From the NCBI GenBank assembly GCA_035048485.1, contig CM068587.1, forward strand, positions 55,299,501 to 55,363,500: a DNA stretch of 64,000 nucleotides, given 5' to 3'. A program made the translations under genes and the position numbers. Shown here one piece after another: positions 47,165 through 59,655 of the stretch (position 1 is the stretch's first letter; each line of letters starts with the position of its first letter). The notes beneath the pieces are model-generated. The model saw nothing but the letters and a program-made list of their open reading frames with translations, searched no databases and was not told where the DNA came from. Source of the DNA: Pteria penguin. Taxonomy: Eukaryota; Mollusca; Bivalvia; Pterioida; Pteriidae.

Positions 47165-50100
47165 GCAAAACAAGGTTTTGAACCTTATCGAATTAGTGGT
47201 CAGATCCTGTGTGAAGCTGTCGTCCTTGTTCAGGGTTCGAAGGTTAGTCCTCTAGCTATCCATAAACATCGCCGGAAGGGAGTAGATAGGAGCCTTGGGT
47301 AGAATCTGCCGCCACGATATACATACAAAAATTCTTGACAACAATGTTAATACGTGATGAAATGGTAAGCAAGGCCTTCTGATCATTAGTAGCGCGCAGG
47401 TGTGAACTTTGATGTCTTGTGGCCTTATTGGATGTGCGTGGTTGACAAGGAAATACACAAGGATTGGTTCGTAAATGTCCGTAGGCACCAAATAGCCAAT
47501 CAGCATCATAGACGTTGTAAATAGGAATACACGCGCGTTTACCGACCTTTATGGTGGTGTCATGGAAAACGTAATCTCTGCTCCTGCCACTGGAAATAGA
47601 AAATATAGACCCCCGCTCCCCGGCTGATCACTACCTACGCGTCCGAGTTACAGCTACACTACAACTGGCACAGCCACTATGGTTATGAAATATTTATGAA
47701 CGTAGCAAGGTAAAAGCTAATGAAAAAATATATACATATTTACAATATGACCACAATGAGCTTACATATGCTTTCTTATTTAACCGCTCATGACTGACAA
47801 TCCACAGCACAGAGTTATTGACAGCTTATGTGTCAAATGTACATAGACATTATGGTGTAAAACTTGTAGTAAAATCCTTAATAATCTCCGCAAATACAAC
47901 GAGGTGAAATGATATTAGATTTGAAACAGGCAAAGAAAAGGCGGATTCCAAGTTTAATACTCCCCTAAGCTGTTCTCCATTCCAAAATTCCGGGAGGCGG
48001 TTTTCATTTCCCCAATTTATTAAGTCGGCTAATAAATTCATTGGGAACCATAAATTAGACCTTACTATATAAAGAAAAGCATTTCTATGCGATAACTTGA
48101 TACTCTTACAAACAAGTGAAGTAACATTAAAACCTCAAAAGGAAATAGGCAGGTCATCAATCCAGTCTCGCCGCAATTCAACGGGTTACAATCCATCCGA
48201 TAGCTGTAATGGGGGCAGTCTAAAAGACGAATTGCGCAAACGGAGTACAGGAAATCGCCTGTCAAAATCAATTGTAAGGGCCGTGTAACCTGTTGCTTAC
48301 GTGAATATAAATCGATAGAGAAGTCTCATTAAATGTTCAGCAATATTCACCACCATTGACAATTGAAATAAATCACTCTCTGTGAATTCTTCAATAAGGT
48401 TTATTATGCAATTTTTCGTAGGGGTTGAACTTTAAGTAGTAAATTCACATGCAAAATTTACGTACTCGATTACTCTGGATAAATCAACATCCGTTTGTCG
48501 GCAATGTTTACTATTCATACTTAGCTGTGTATCTATGATACCGATTTGTTTTTTTTCTCTTTCTTTTTGCTTTACTCACGCCATATGGTACATCTTCGTG
48601 ACTTTCTTGCACTGATACGATTAATAAGAAGACAGAATTAAGACGAAGTCAAGCTCCGTATAGAAATATGTCGTACTGACTAGATTTAGACAGCCAACAG
48701 GACGAACAGAAATAAATGGTCTGGTACTGGATTCGAGCCTTGGTCCACCAGAGACGAGAGGTTTGTCTCTTTTCATCTACAGTCCTAAAATAGTGGTCAT
48801 TCTGAATCTTGGAGAAAACTGCCCAGCTTCGGCGTTAAGTATAGGGCCAGGGCGAATAAAAGTGTTTGCAAAAAAGGGGAATAATCCATTTTCAGATGCA
48901 ATCAGGCCAAGGAAAGAGGTTACAACCTTAAAAATTAGTCAAGAACGATCTTCTATTAGTATTTTTCCCAACCACAGATATGTTTGGGTTGTAACCATAG
49001 TAATGCCCTGCTGGCTCTGCCAAAGGAATGCAAAGTTGGGGTTAATAACTAAAACCTGTTACACTGCATATCGGATAGTCCACTAGGACTGAAGTTGTAC
49101 AAATCGCACATGGTCATGCAGTCATTAACCCTGGGGTCGGTCATTTCGTTTTCTTTTGCAACCTCTACTTAATTTTGAAAAGGTTAAATGGCTGCACCTC
49201 TCTCTCGTATTATTGCTATTATTACGAACTTTTCTTTCAAAACCACTTATATTTCAAAGTGCTTCTTAAGTAAAAAAAATTACGTGAAGTAATGGCAGTA
49301 TAATATAGCGATTCCGAAGTCGGATAGGGCCTTATAGGGATTTCCTGTGCATGATAGTATTTTAAAGTAACACGGCCTATTGCGTCGCAGTTAAACTGAG
49401 ATTAAAGTGATTCATTCAACATGCATATCATAATGTATGGTATCTAGGGGAATGTGCATTTCTTCTGTCAAGGTCCCGTGTCAGTCCAACAGGAAAAAGT
49501 ATTGGTTTTAATAAATGTTTGCAGAAGATAACTGAAAAGGGACATGTGCTGTTATGTTCAAGTGAATAGGACTTTTGTTATGAAGCCTTCTCTATGCCAT
49601 AATCAAGTTTGATTCATTACCAGTATTTTGTCTTGATTTTATGTTGTATTTGTTTGCTGTTTTACAACATATCAAGATTGTTTCACGGAAGGTCTGCATC
49701 TGTCGGATGTTTTGCCTGAAATCTGACTTAACTACAAAGAGTCCATCCAAAATATAAAGGGACCTCAGCGCGTCAACCTGTGATGTGAAACTAGACCACG
49801 GTTTTATTGTCTGAAGTCATGGATGGGTACCGACGATTTAACAGTGGTTACCGTACTCATTCGAACGTGTGTGTGTGTGTGTGGGGGGGGGGGGGCAACA
49901 CATATACTCTGTATAGCTTAGGCTTTTATGTTGCATTATTCCTAAAGTCAACCAAACGTACCCCCTCCCATCCTCCTACTCCTTCGCCTCTGTTCTCTGT
50001 CGAAATCAAGCATGCGAAACTCCCAGCTGAGTTACACCAGAATTCATGTTGGTGCTTTGGTGGCTTCCGACAATTCCAGATGTAGCTGCAAAAACTGCGC

Positions 50101-50212
50101 ATGCGCATTCAAGGTCTGCCTTCAAAGGACCGATTATAAGTCTTGACAGACACAAAATTTCATTTTATATTAAACCGAAAACATTATTTTTAAAGCATGG
50201 TGTGATAATTTT
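47165..50212. other. Unannotated stretch, 3 kb
   Basis: No gene recognised. There are tRNA-like B-box words near 47233 (GGTTCGAAGG) and 48731 (GATTCGAGCC) without a recognisable core, and a (GT)n-(G)n tract at 49867-49895. Confidence 0.5.
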
Positions 50213-50325
50213 TCGAACTTAATGAAGCCGGCGTGGCCTAGTGGTATCGCGTCGGACTCCTGATCGGGAGGCCGGGGTTCGAGTCCCGCTCTGGTCATGC
50301 CGGTGTCATGTCTTTCGGATGAGAC

Positions 50326-50393
50326 TGTCATGTTCTAATTTTTGAATTTACTTGGGGGTGGTAAATACAAAAATTAGAACATGACAACTGACA
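50326..50393. mobile_element. Hairpin element in SINE core, TSD AGAC
   Basis: Perfect 19-bp arms at 50326-50344 and 50368-50386 enclose a 23-base loop. AGAC at 50322-50325 and 50394-50397 is present once in intact SINEs. The insert begins TGTCA and ends TGACA; the last 7 bases (50387-50393) repeat the end of the arm. Confidence 0.88.
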
Positions 50394-50476
50394 AGACAGT
50401 AAAAACCGAGGCCCCGTGTCGTGGTATGCATGGCACGTTAAAGATCCCTCACTGCTTCGGGTGGGTCCGTTGCAAA

Positions 50477-50564
50477 TGTCGTTTACTCAGGCACATTTAT
50501 ATGTAAATGCATATAGTCGTGTACTCATGTGCATTTACATATAAATGTGCCTGAGTAAACGACA
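50477..50564. mobile_element. Hairpin element in SINE 3' region, TSD CAAA
   Basis: Perfect 35-bp arms at 50477-50511 and 50530-50564 enclose an 18-base loop. CAAA at 50473-50476 and 50565-50568 is present once in intact SINEs (TTGCAAAGGTC). Starts TGTCGTTTAC and ends GTAAACGACA. Confidence 0.93.
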
Positions 50565-50721
50565 CAAAGGTCAAAATTTGTATGCCCCGTATCAGATAGA
50601 TGCCGTCCCTATATACGAGAAATATTCGTGGTGTGACGTAAAACAAAAATCAATCAAAAAACAATCGAACTTAATGAGTTTCAATTCTTTATAATGTTTC
50701 ATTATCCTAATCTCCATAATG

Positions 50722-50815
50722 AAGATGATGATGACGATGACAAAGAGGATGATGATGATGACGACGACGACGATGATGATAATGATGATAATGATGATTA
50801 TGATGATGATTGCAT
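50722..50815. repeat. GAT/GAC-rich tract
   Basis: GATGATGATGACGACGACG-type triplet repeat. Confidence 0.9.
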
Positions 50816-50819
50816 AATG

Positions 50820-51600
50820 ATAATAAATGCCCAAATTAAATGTATGATAATTAAATCTATGATTAATCAGTAAATGAAAATAAAAGTTAGGAAATCTCGG
50901 TCGAAACCTCGTAACGTCGGGAAACAAAGTATTAGTTTAGTTGGGCCTTCAATGATCCAGATTTGGTAAAAATTCGGTTGAAATTTGCATTTCTTTCGGG
51001 GATATTTTCATGTGAAAAAGATTAATATTTCCTGTTTCTCCCCTTATCTAGGGAGTTAGAGTGCATCGTCAACTTTACAATGAACTTGAAGAAGTCTGAA
51101 TAAATTTGAATATCAACGACCGACTGTATATTGTCATTTTATATCTTAAAGTTTTTATTTACAGCTCCTTTGCATTAAAATGAAATTGAGAATAGGTAAT
51201 TTAAGTTAACAGGAAGATTTAAATCCTCAGTAAATTAAAAATTTACCAAACTCTTAAAGTCCAGATAACTCGGTAAGCGTAACGGGTATGGATTTAGAGA
51301 TTTTTTGTGTATATTTATTTGGTATACTTGTACGGAAAAGCTGTTGTTTTAAAATACTGCAACTGTCTAAAAATAAAAGTGTTTACACGGTGGATTCAGA
51401 GAAATTTTGAGTAGTGTTACTCGCAATTATGAATCCATAATTTGAATTATTTATACAAAAAGTATAGACTATTTTTGTTTTTATTGGATATTTGCAAATA
51501 TTTGTCCACTCCATTTTCAATTACCCCGCACATTAGACAATGACGGATCCCGAATTAATTGAAAAAAAAATGATTTACGTAAATTTTGCATTTTTTCCCT
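50820..51600. other. Unannotated AT-rich stretch
   Basis: No feature recognised. Confidence 0.55.
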
Positions 51601-51602
51601 TC

Positions 51603-51718
51603 TTGATTTGTTTCACGTAAATGGTGACGGCACCTGCCTGACGCAATGCACAGAAATTTAGACCTATACAATGGACCAACCCGAACAAATGAGGGGTCTT
51701 TTACGTATCACGCCTACA
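51603..51718 (-). mobile_element. Family-1 SINE fragment (3' half)
   Basis: Forward strand shows the reversed 3' region (GTAAATGGTGACGGCACCTG) and part of the core (GAGGGGTCTTTTACGT), then stops at ACGCCTACAGACAG. The head is absent. Confidence 0.75.
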
Positions 51719-51966
51719 GACAGTATTAGTATAGTATAGTTTATTAACCAAATGCCATGCAGCATATAGATATATACATACAAAGACATTATATACATAT
51801 ACAAATACACATCAAGGTCAAGTACAAGCATATCATATACATGTAATATATAAATATATATATGCCGATATAATTATGAATAATATAACAGACATAATAA
51901 TACAAAATGTCAAATCTTCATTGCAATGCATGATACTTCACATCTATTTTAAGTGGCCAATGAAAT

Positions 51967-52179
51967 CTAGGAGCGGATCCAGAAATGTTCGAAAGGAAAA
52001 AAAACCCAAACACCCCCCTCCCCCCCAAAAAACCGCAAAAAACAAAATATCCCAATCAAAAAGAAATAATGAAAAATAGGTTTCACCTTCTGTATAGTAA
52101 AAAATGACCTAACAGGTAGAATTTCCCATCGGAAAGTGGAAGCGGTGCAACCTCACTAGTCCATCAGGATCCGCCACTG
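51967..52179. mobile_element. Short MITE, CAGTGGCGGATCC ends, 5-bp TSD
   Basis: Left end CTAGGAGCGGATCCAGAAAT and right end CAGGATCCGCCACTG. GAAAT flanks it on both sides (51962-51966, 52180-52184). The interior has an A/C-rich low-complexity patch. Confidence 0.75.
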
Positions 52180-52194
52180 GAAATGCGTAATTTA

Positions 52195-52345
52195 ACCTCT
52201 GTCAAGTCAGGGTTTGATCCCCGGTCCGACAAAGCGAGAAGGTCTGCCAAGGTATTTTTGACGGTAAATGATTTTTTCTCCGCACTGTGCTTTCCGCCCA
52301 CCCTTGTTGACTGTCAGCCTCTAGGTGATAACATCCCGGTGCAGA
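52195..52345 (+). mobile_element. SINE-like element, family 3
   Basis: A B-box-like GGTTTGATCCCCGG (52210) is followed by TCCGAC..GCGAGAAGGTCTGCC, similar in order to the element at 19870 (GATTCCCGGTCT..GGGAAG). Limits uncertain. Confidence 0.4.
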
Positions 52346-52349
52346 GTTA

Positions 52350-54695
52350 AAAGCTGTAACCAAGCGATAGTCTTTATTCAAACCCCTAAACATTTACAAA
52401 AAATTTAATTAAAGATGAGCGGAATCACGGGAATCTAGTTTCTTCACGTATTATATAAGACATAATTACAAGTGGAGCGGATTACATAAACAATGCGACC
52501 ATCTCTATAATCACAGTCATTTCCCCTCCCCTAGGTATTTTATATCAGAAGAAAGCTGCATAATGACGTCATAAAAAGTTTACCCTGAAGTGACAGTAAC
52601 CTGGTATCAAAACGTCGTAAGGGGTTACTAATCCTGGGGTGCACGTGCATCGCAGGAAACGTGGATAATGAAGTAATACTTCAGATCTGTTGACTCACAT
52701 GACTCATATAAAAGCGACCCCTGTTTGTTCTTTAATCTTTTGATCACGTGATGCGTTTTTATGAATAATATTATGTATTCTAAGGAAAGGTTTTAATTTA
52801 CCAGATATCGTAAATATTAAGGTAATTGCTCTAGACGGATTAAACAAATATCTGATTGAGTACTGTCTATACACTACACAACCTCTAATTTCAAACTGAA
52901 ACTTTGAGTATATTTAAACACTCTCTGCAACATATTGCTCTTTATTTAATTTAAATAAAAGGATTCATGATCAAAATATTCTCTAAAATACAAAACAATC
53001 CATTGTGCAAAATTAGTCTTATGTAATGCCTTCTGTTAGGCTTTTCTTTACCATTCAGGATAATTCCGGAGAGGAGGGCTACAAGGTCGGCGGTAGTCAT
53101 AAGCAATTAGACATTATCTGGGGATATTAATTGTAAAGCCTTGAATGCCAATGTTATTTAAAAGTTTCAATTAGGTCGCGGAAATGACATCAATATCGGT
53201 GCGATTCGATATGTACTTCGATACATCAGATCAATGAGAGATTGTCGCGTGAAATATTATGGCGTTATCATTGAAAGCGTTTCGATAACATTCAAAAGAA
53301 AAATATTTTATTAAAACTAAGTACAGAGTGTTCGAAGATATTATAGCACTCTCCGTCTGAATACACAAACCATCTGTAATTAAATATGTAATAAACCATC
53401 AGGGTCCTTGCTATCGATAAATGCCCCTATTGAGGTAGAATCCTTATTATCTGGGCCCAGGGAAGAGGGGTATCTCTCACCGATTGAGTCCCTATCTAAG
53501 GGGAGATAATCGTGTTTATTTGAGGCTTGAATCCTATGATAAATGTGTAAGTGGAATAGCAGTGTCCTGAGTGAAGAGGGGTCTCCGAAAGATTTATCTC
53601 CATTCACTTCCGGTTGTTGTTCGCCTGACATCAAGAAGTGCTTTTGAAGTTTTGTTACCTAACGTAAACTATTACACCTTGTTATATACCTAGGGCTTTC
53701 GACTGGCGACTAACTGCCAAATTTTGGGGTTTTTTTTCTTTGTTTTTTATACAAGATACATGTGTTTGATAACAACATTCTAAATGTAAATTAATTTATC
53801 CCATAGATGAAATATCATACAAATTACACTCAAGTTTTGTTACGAGATATTTTGATAAAAAAAAAATATTTTAAATGTAAATTCATTTATTTCTGGGGTT
53901 GAAATTTCAGCCAAGATAGACTTCAGTAACTATAAATCAGCTCTGGCCAAAGTCTAGTTATTTGTCTTGTTTTAATTCTCATCATGATCTCAAGCCGTGT
54001 ATATTGGTTACAGCTGTTTGTGATGTGTATTTCACAACATGTGTATATTTCGTAACGATGGAGTGAAATACTGTACATGAATAATTAAAATGTCGAGCTG
54101 TCAGTGCATTGATCTAACTGCTATTGAAATATATTAAGTTTCTTTGATATTCATATAAATAGCTCTTGGGATGTTTGTTGATAATTTACTGTATTGACAC
54201 AGTGCTTATAGTTATGTAATATTCTTTACATATGATATTTATACTGACTTGTTTGCAGATTGTTATAAATTTGAATAAAGAGTCTTTTATCTACAAACTG
54301 TATCTGCGGGAAATGACAATTTGCTCTATGTGTTTCAGATGGTCCAGTAAATTGGAAAACAATGATTTTAGTATTATCAACTAAGACGACAGGATAAATG
54401 AATGAAGTTGTTTTTAAATGTTCATGATGCCACATTCTGGAGAGCAGTTGACAGTAAACAATTTATACCGATACCATGGCTACGGAACCTTGACCTTGGC
54501 CTCTGACTCACAGCGGATAGAGAGGACAGAAGGGGATGGTTATGCTTTCATGGCTACATCATACTGTTTCTAAAGGGGTTGTTTTATCACAATATTTGGC
54601 CTGTCCATTTCATTGACATTGTTTGCACTGGTACTTTGTGTAGTATCTGTTGTAGACCAAAGCGCCGCGCTGTAAAGCGCTGCAGCCTGCCTCTC
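52350..54695. other. Unannotated stretch
   Basis: No firm feature. A reverse ATG-started frame of 83 codons (53380-53631) has plausible composition but no recognised family. Confidence 0.5.
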
Positions 54696-54699
54696 AAGC

Positions 54700-54890
54700 T
54701 TTCACTTTTGTCACAGCTGGCGCTGCTCTGTCGGTGAGGTACTCAGCCTCGGGTTCGAATATCGCCTGTTGTTTTTCCATGTCCTACCATTCGGAAGAGA
54801 CAATATAAACCGAGGTCCCGTGTCGCGTTTGACGTGATTCACAAAAGATTCCTCGGTGCCTCGGGTAGGTCAGTGTCAGATGTCCAAGTT
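54700..54890 (+). mobile_element. Diverged family-1 SINE
   Basis: Head with B box GGGTTCGAATA (54751-54761), core words CATTCGGAAGAGACA and ACCGAGGTCCCGTGTCGCG, then GATTCCTCGGTGCCTCGGG. The 3' region and tail are lost. Confidence 0.7.
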
Positions 54891-54894
54891 TCTT

Positions 54895-55618
54895 TAAAAC
54901 ATATATTCTAAGAACTTTAGCAACCGCAGGCTGATCCAGACCAGTTTTAGCGGTAAAACCTGGTTGAAAAGACGTAAAATGTGGTATTCATTACTTTATA
55001 TAAGATAGCGTATCATATGTATATGTATATAAGTATATGTATTCACATATATATGAATATGTTCACATGCAGTGGTTTCTACATACATATAATATCCTTA
55101 TATCCATGTATATGGAAAATGATTTTAATGTAAAATACAACATTAATAGTAATTATTATTTATGAGCCTATACAGATATATGAATGTCATATGTTAGATT
55201 GTTAAACATGTATTCAGATAATGATTTTTTGTTACGAATTCTATGTTTAAATAAGTTGATAAGATCGAAACCGCAACATATTAAATGTCATTTTGGGTGG
55301 ATATGTGCGATTTCACTTCTAACCGCTAATTGGTTTCTCCTTGCTAAAACGTATTGTGGTCACTCAGTTACAATATGTTGCATGGCTAACGTAGCCTCGT
55401 TTTTAGAAAAAGGTGCAGTTTTCATGGTTTAAATTTTATCGATTTTATTTCATTTGTGGTTTTGGGGGTGTTTATTACTGCTAAAGAACTCTCTGTATGG
55501 GTAGCTAATAACCATTAACATATCACGTTAATCCTTGGCGCCGACAATGCCCTAGTCATCAGACGTCCAAGGCAGGTTCCGCCACTAGCAATATTACTAT
55601 ACGTATAATGTTGTATTA
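54895..55618. other. Unannotated AT-rich stretch
   Basis: TATATG-rich patch at 55015-55065 and a possible MITE end (GGTTCCGCCACTAG near 55576). Confidence 0.5.
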
Positions 55619-55638
55619 AAAAGAAAAGAAAAAAACTC

Positions 55639-55639
55639 C

Positions 55640-55698
<59 letters not shown>

Positions 55699-55805
55699 AC
55701 AACAACAATAACCCTCCCCCCCCAAAACAAAACCCAAAAAAAAAAAAACAAAAAAAAAAAAAAAAAACCAAAAAACAACCAACCAAACAAACAAACAAAC
55801 AAACA
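55639..55805. repeat. (AAC)n microsatellite followed by A/C tracts
   Basis: About 22 AAC units to 55705, then a C run, A runs and (AAAC)n. Reverse frames of poly-Cys, poly-Leu or poly-Val are artefacts. Confidence 0.95.
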
Positions 55806-57658
55806 CCGAGCATTCCGAAAATTATTTTTAACACGCTGCTGAATTTATTCCCGATCCTGTAATAATTCCAGTCACTACCCACCGCGACAACAGATGCCCT
55901 TTTCTTATAAACACCCAATTTCCCTTTTGTGACCAGTTCGTCTTTTTTGAACTTCTGACCCCCACTTAATAGTCGCGTAATCTATTTCGAAGGTCGGATA
56001 TCCATGCAAATGTCATCTTGCCTCTGTACAATCAATTCTATAATTCAAATGAAGATTTTCTTAATCTCACGAACATTAAGGAGGATTTCGTTGATTCCGT
56101 ATCAGTGAAAATCACGGGTTCGATAGAGAGGAAAGCTGAAACCTCGTTGATAGCCAGCCTCCATTAAAGAATAATATCTAGAGGCAATTCGAGCGATCTG
56201 GATATATTATATGAATACACTTTTTCTGCACCGATGCTTTAATGTCATCTTGTCTTCAATTAAAACCAAGTTTCTGAGCTCCAGTGATAACGAGGGACAG
56301 GTTTCGCTTTCTTATTTAGTTTCATTAAGATAGGATCAGTGAAAATCGTCGATTTTGTGTGAAAAATGAATGACGAAAATGAATTGTACGTCCGTCAGAT
56401 GTTTCGCCTATTTATTGATGTACTGACATAAAAATATGGATATTTAGGGAAATTTATTCAAATGTATATGTAGAGTAAAATTGAATATTAGGATGCACTA
56501 TTTATGCTATAGATGTCGTCTTAATGGATTTAGACTGGGCACTTGAAGGTCATCTATGTCCAAAATCTTTGACAGGGGCGCCGGATTCACAAAAGGCGTC
56601 AACAGAATTTACAAGCGCCGTCTTTATGTAGGTACAAGTAGACGCTCTTTAAATGCATAAAAACTAGATTTTCGTAGGCGACAAAACGTAGGCTACTATC
56701 TGTGCAATGCTTTCTATGATATGTTAACGGTAAAGTATATAAATTGTAATATGTTTGCTCATATCCCATTGTAAGAAAGATTATAGAAGAGAGAATTCAG
56801 CAAAGTAAAGGACAACGATACATCGTATCGTACTACGATTTTATATAGAACAAATCATGCATGTGATACAGTTCATATATATATATATAACTTATGTCTT
56901 TGTTTTTGTAAAAAAATTACTGGTCCTCCATATATAGAAAGAAGTCAAAGTTGTCAGTGTAGAGCGGTCAGAAAACATGCGCTCCTTTATTGTATGACAT
57001 GGCAACATATGAGCTATAAAGCAGGACTGGGAAGCATGATACAGCGCACCAATAGTAAGTTTAGTCATAGATAGATATACATATTCAAATAAAAGGCAGA
57101 TCAATTTGTTTTATACGTTTCCCTCGCTTCTCTGAAAAGCGCATTCAGTAATAAAATAAATCAGTGCATATATTATATAATTGTGATTCTATTAGTTTGA
57201 CGCTAGGTTTAAAGGATAAACCATCTGCGTTAACTACTCGGAAGAGAAAAGATATATGACAATCAGATTAAGATGTCGCATTAACAAAAGTAATTCTGAA
57301 ATCTGAATCAAGAGGCATCGTGTAAATTAATTCACAGAGCACAATGTAACCATTACTTTGCTATACATTTCTTGAAAAAAGCTACGTAGAATGTCAAATG
57401 AATGTGTTTGTCCAAACACACAATCACATCAAAACACCATGTAAATTGATCCACATCACACTATTCATTACGTTGCTTCTCATTTCTTGGAAAATCCAAG
57501 CAGAATGTCACCATATTATGTATATACAAACAAAGAAAAAAATGTAGAACGTATACTTGCCCTTCGTGTACTTATATCTGGGGGCTTAATATTGCAGTTT
57601 CAGTCATTATGTGAAACTACCTGTTTCCCTTTGTCAACAGGGTACTTACGAGTTCACA
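55806..57658. other. Unannotated stretch
   Basis: No gene or element recognised. Confidence 0.55.
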
Positions 57659-57661
57659 AAG

Positions 57662-58420
57662 GGGACGGGCGAGTACACTAAGGGAGGGGCAGGTACTTAT
57701 AAACAACAATCGAACACTTAAAAGGGATGAACGAGTACACAATATCGAAACGGCGAGTACACATTAGGGACGGGCGAGTACATAATAGGGACAGACGAGT
57801 ACACAATAAGTAAGGGCGAGTACATAGTAGGGAAGGGCGAGCACACAATAGGGACGGGTGAGTACACAATAGGGACGGGCGTGTATACAACAGTAAAGGG
57901 CGAGTACACAATAGGGATGGGCGAGTACACAATAGGGACGGGTAAGTATACAAAAGGGAAGGGCGAATACACAATAGGGAAGAGCGAGTACACAATAGGA
58001 AAGGGCTAGGACTCAAAAGGGACGGACGTGTACACAACAGAGACGGGTGAGTATACAGTAAGAAAGGGCGAGTACACAATAGGGAAGGGCGAGTAAACAA
58101 TAGGGAAGGGCGAGTACACATAAGGGACGGACGAATACACAATAAGGAAGGGCGAGTACACAATAGGGTTGGTTGGTTGGTTTATTGGTGTTTTACGTCG
58201 CTTTCAACAATATTTCAGTTATATTGCGACATGGAAGCAGGAGGTTACCAACCTCTTAAACATAGTGGCGCAACACGAGAATCGAACCCGGATCGTTGGC
58301 GCCGCAAGTCAAGCGCTTAACCACTACACCAAGCCTGCCCCTAGTACATAATAGGGACAGACAAGCACATAATAGGGAAGGGCGAGTACACAATAGGGAC
58401 GGGCGAGAGACAAATACTCA
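57662..58420. repeat. 21-bp minisatellite, interrupted by a SINE
   Basis: GGGCGAGTACACAATAGGGAC repeats at 21 bp (for example GGGAC at 57851 and 57872). A family-2 SINE splits it at 58169-58342. The 161-codon reverse frame (57678-58163) of LLCTRPS repeats is an artefact of the 7-codon period. Confidence 0.95.
58169..58342 (-). mobile_element. Family-2 SINE inside a minisatellite
   Basis: Nearly identical to the copy at 45550: reversed (CCAA)n tail, GTGTTTTACGTCGCTTTCAA, B box as AATCGAACCCGG and head as CCACTACACCAAGCCTGCC. Flanking AGTACACAATAGGG (58155-58168) and AGTACATAATAGGG (58343-58356) differ at one base; these could be a TSD or neighbouring array units. Confidence 0.9.
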
Positions 58421-58429
58421 AAAACATAG

Positions 58430-58595
58430 GAACAGACAGTATTACAGCACTACTAAAAATAATGGTTGTCCATGTCTGAAAGGATAAACACGGGTCTTTA
58501 GAATCGAAAATTCTAGAATATTCCAATTAAGAATCCATCATGTGTTAATACATAACGCACATGTCGTCCAAACCGATGCCTTATCATAAAAGGTG
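58430..58595. other. Short spacer between two arrays
   Basis: No feature recognised. Confidence 0.6.
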
Positions 58596-58599
58596 TAGA

Positions 58600-59470
58600 C
58601 TGGCCTCTATTATAGCGAGACTGGTCTCTATTATGGCGAGACCGGTCTCTATTATATTGAGAATGGTCTCTATTATAGCGAGACTGGCCGCTATTATAGC
58701 GAGACTGGTCTCTATTTATTTAGACTGGTCTCTACTATAGCGAGACCGGTCTCTATTACAGTGAGATTGGTCTCTATAATTGCGAAACTGGTCTCCATTA
58801 TAGCGAGACCGGTCTCTATTATAGCGAGACTGGTCTCCATTATAGCGAGACTGGCCTCTATTATAGCGAGATTGGCCTCTAGTATAGCGAGACTGACCTC
58901 TATTATAGCGAGACTGGTCTCTATTATAGTGCGACTGGCCTCTATTTTAGCGAGACTGGCCTTTATTATAGCGAGACTGGTCTCTATCATAGCGAGACTG
59001 ACCTTTATTATAATGAGACTAGCGAGACTGTCCTCTAGTATAGCGAGACTGGCCTCTATTATAGCGAGACTGGTCTGTATTATAGCGAGATTGGCCTCTA
59101 TTATAGCGAGACGGGCCTTTATTATAGCGAGACTGGTCTGTATTATAGCGAGACTGGCCTCTATTATAGCGAGACTGGTCTGCATTATAGCAAGACTGGC
59201 CTCTATTATAGAGAGACTGGCTTCTGTTATAACGAGACTGGTCTATTATAACAAGACTGGTTTCTGTTATAGCGAGACTGGCCTCTATTATAGCGAGACT
59301 GGTCTATATTATAGCGAGATTGGCCTCTATTATAGCGAGACTGACCTTTATTATAGTGAGACTGGTCTCTATTATAGCGAGACTGGCCTCTATTATAGCG
59401 AGACTGACCTTTATTATAGTGAGACTGGTCTCTATTATAGCGAGACTGGCCTCTATTATAGCGAGACTGA
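58600..59470. repeat. 21-bp minisatellite, about 41 units
   Basis: TCTATTATAGCGAGACTGGCC repeats at 21 bp (TAGCGAG at 58864 and 58885) with GGTCTC/GGCCTC variation. Open frames of 157 and 251 codons on opposite strands reflect the period, not genes. Confidence 0.96.
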
Positions 59471-59534
59471 TAATTTCTTGTTATCATACCGCAATATGAA
59501 AATTGTTGAAGGGTGACTTAAACCATCATTTAAC

Positions 59535-59655
59535 TTGACCAACCTACAAACCAATCAACCAGTCTACAAACCAGCCAACCTACAAACCAGCTAACCTACT
59601 TGCCAACCAACCTTCCAACCAACCAAACTACCTGCCAACCAACCTACCTACGTAC
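59535..59655. repeat. CCAACC-rich degenerate repeat
   Basis: ACCAACCTACAAACCAGC-type words without a strict period. It resembles an expanded (CCAA)n tail of family-2 SINEs, but no SINE body is attached. Confidence 0.7.

Larger units (their letters stand above)
50226..50664 (+). mobile_element. Family-1 SINE carrying two hairpin insertions, 13-bp TSD
   Basis: TCGAACTTAATGA flanks it at 50213-50225 and 50665-50677. The head (A box GGCCTAGTGG, B box GGTTCGAGTCC), core, 3' region and ATCAATCA tail are all present. Two foreign hairpins lie inside (50326-50393 and 50477-50564). Removing them and one copy of each 4-bp TSD restores a SINE nearly identical to the copy at 203, so both insertions happened after the SINE arrived. 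Confidence 0.95.

Noticed and set aside
49807..50085. 92-codon forward frame
   Set aside because: Contains a (GT)n-(G)n microsatellite and no recognisable domain.
53380..53631. 83-codon reverse frame starting at an ATG (MSGEQQPEVNG...)
   Set aside because: Residue composition looks protein-like, but the start context is poor, it overlaps a recurrent TAAGGGGAGATAA word, and no family is recognised.
58712..59516. 157- and 251-codon frames on opposite strands
   Set aside because: Both lie in a 21-bp array and cannot both be real; neither has a domain.
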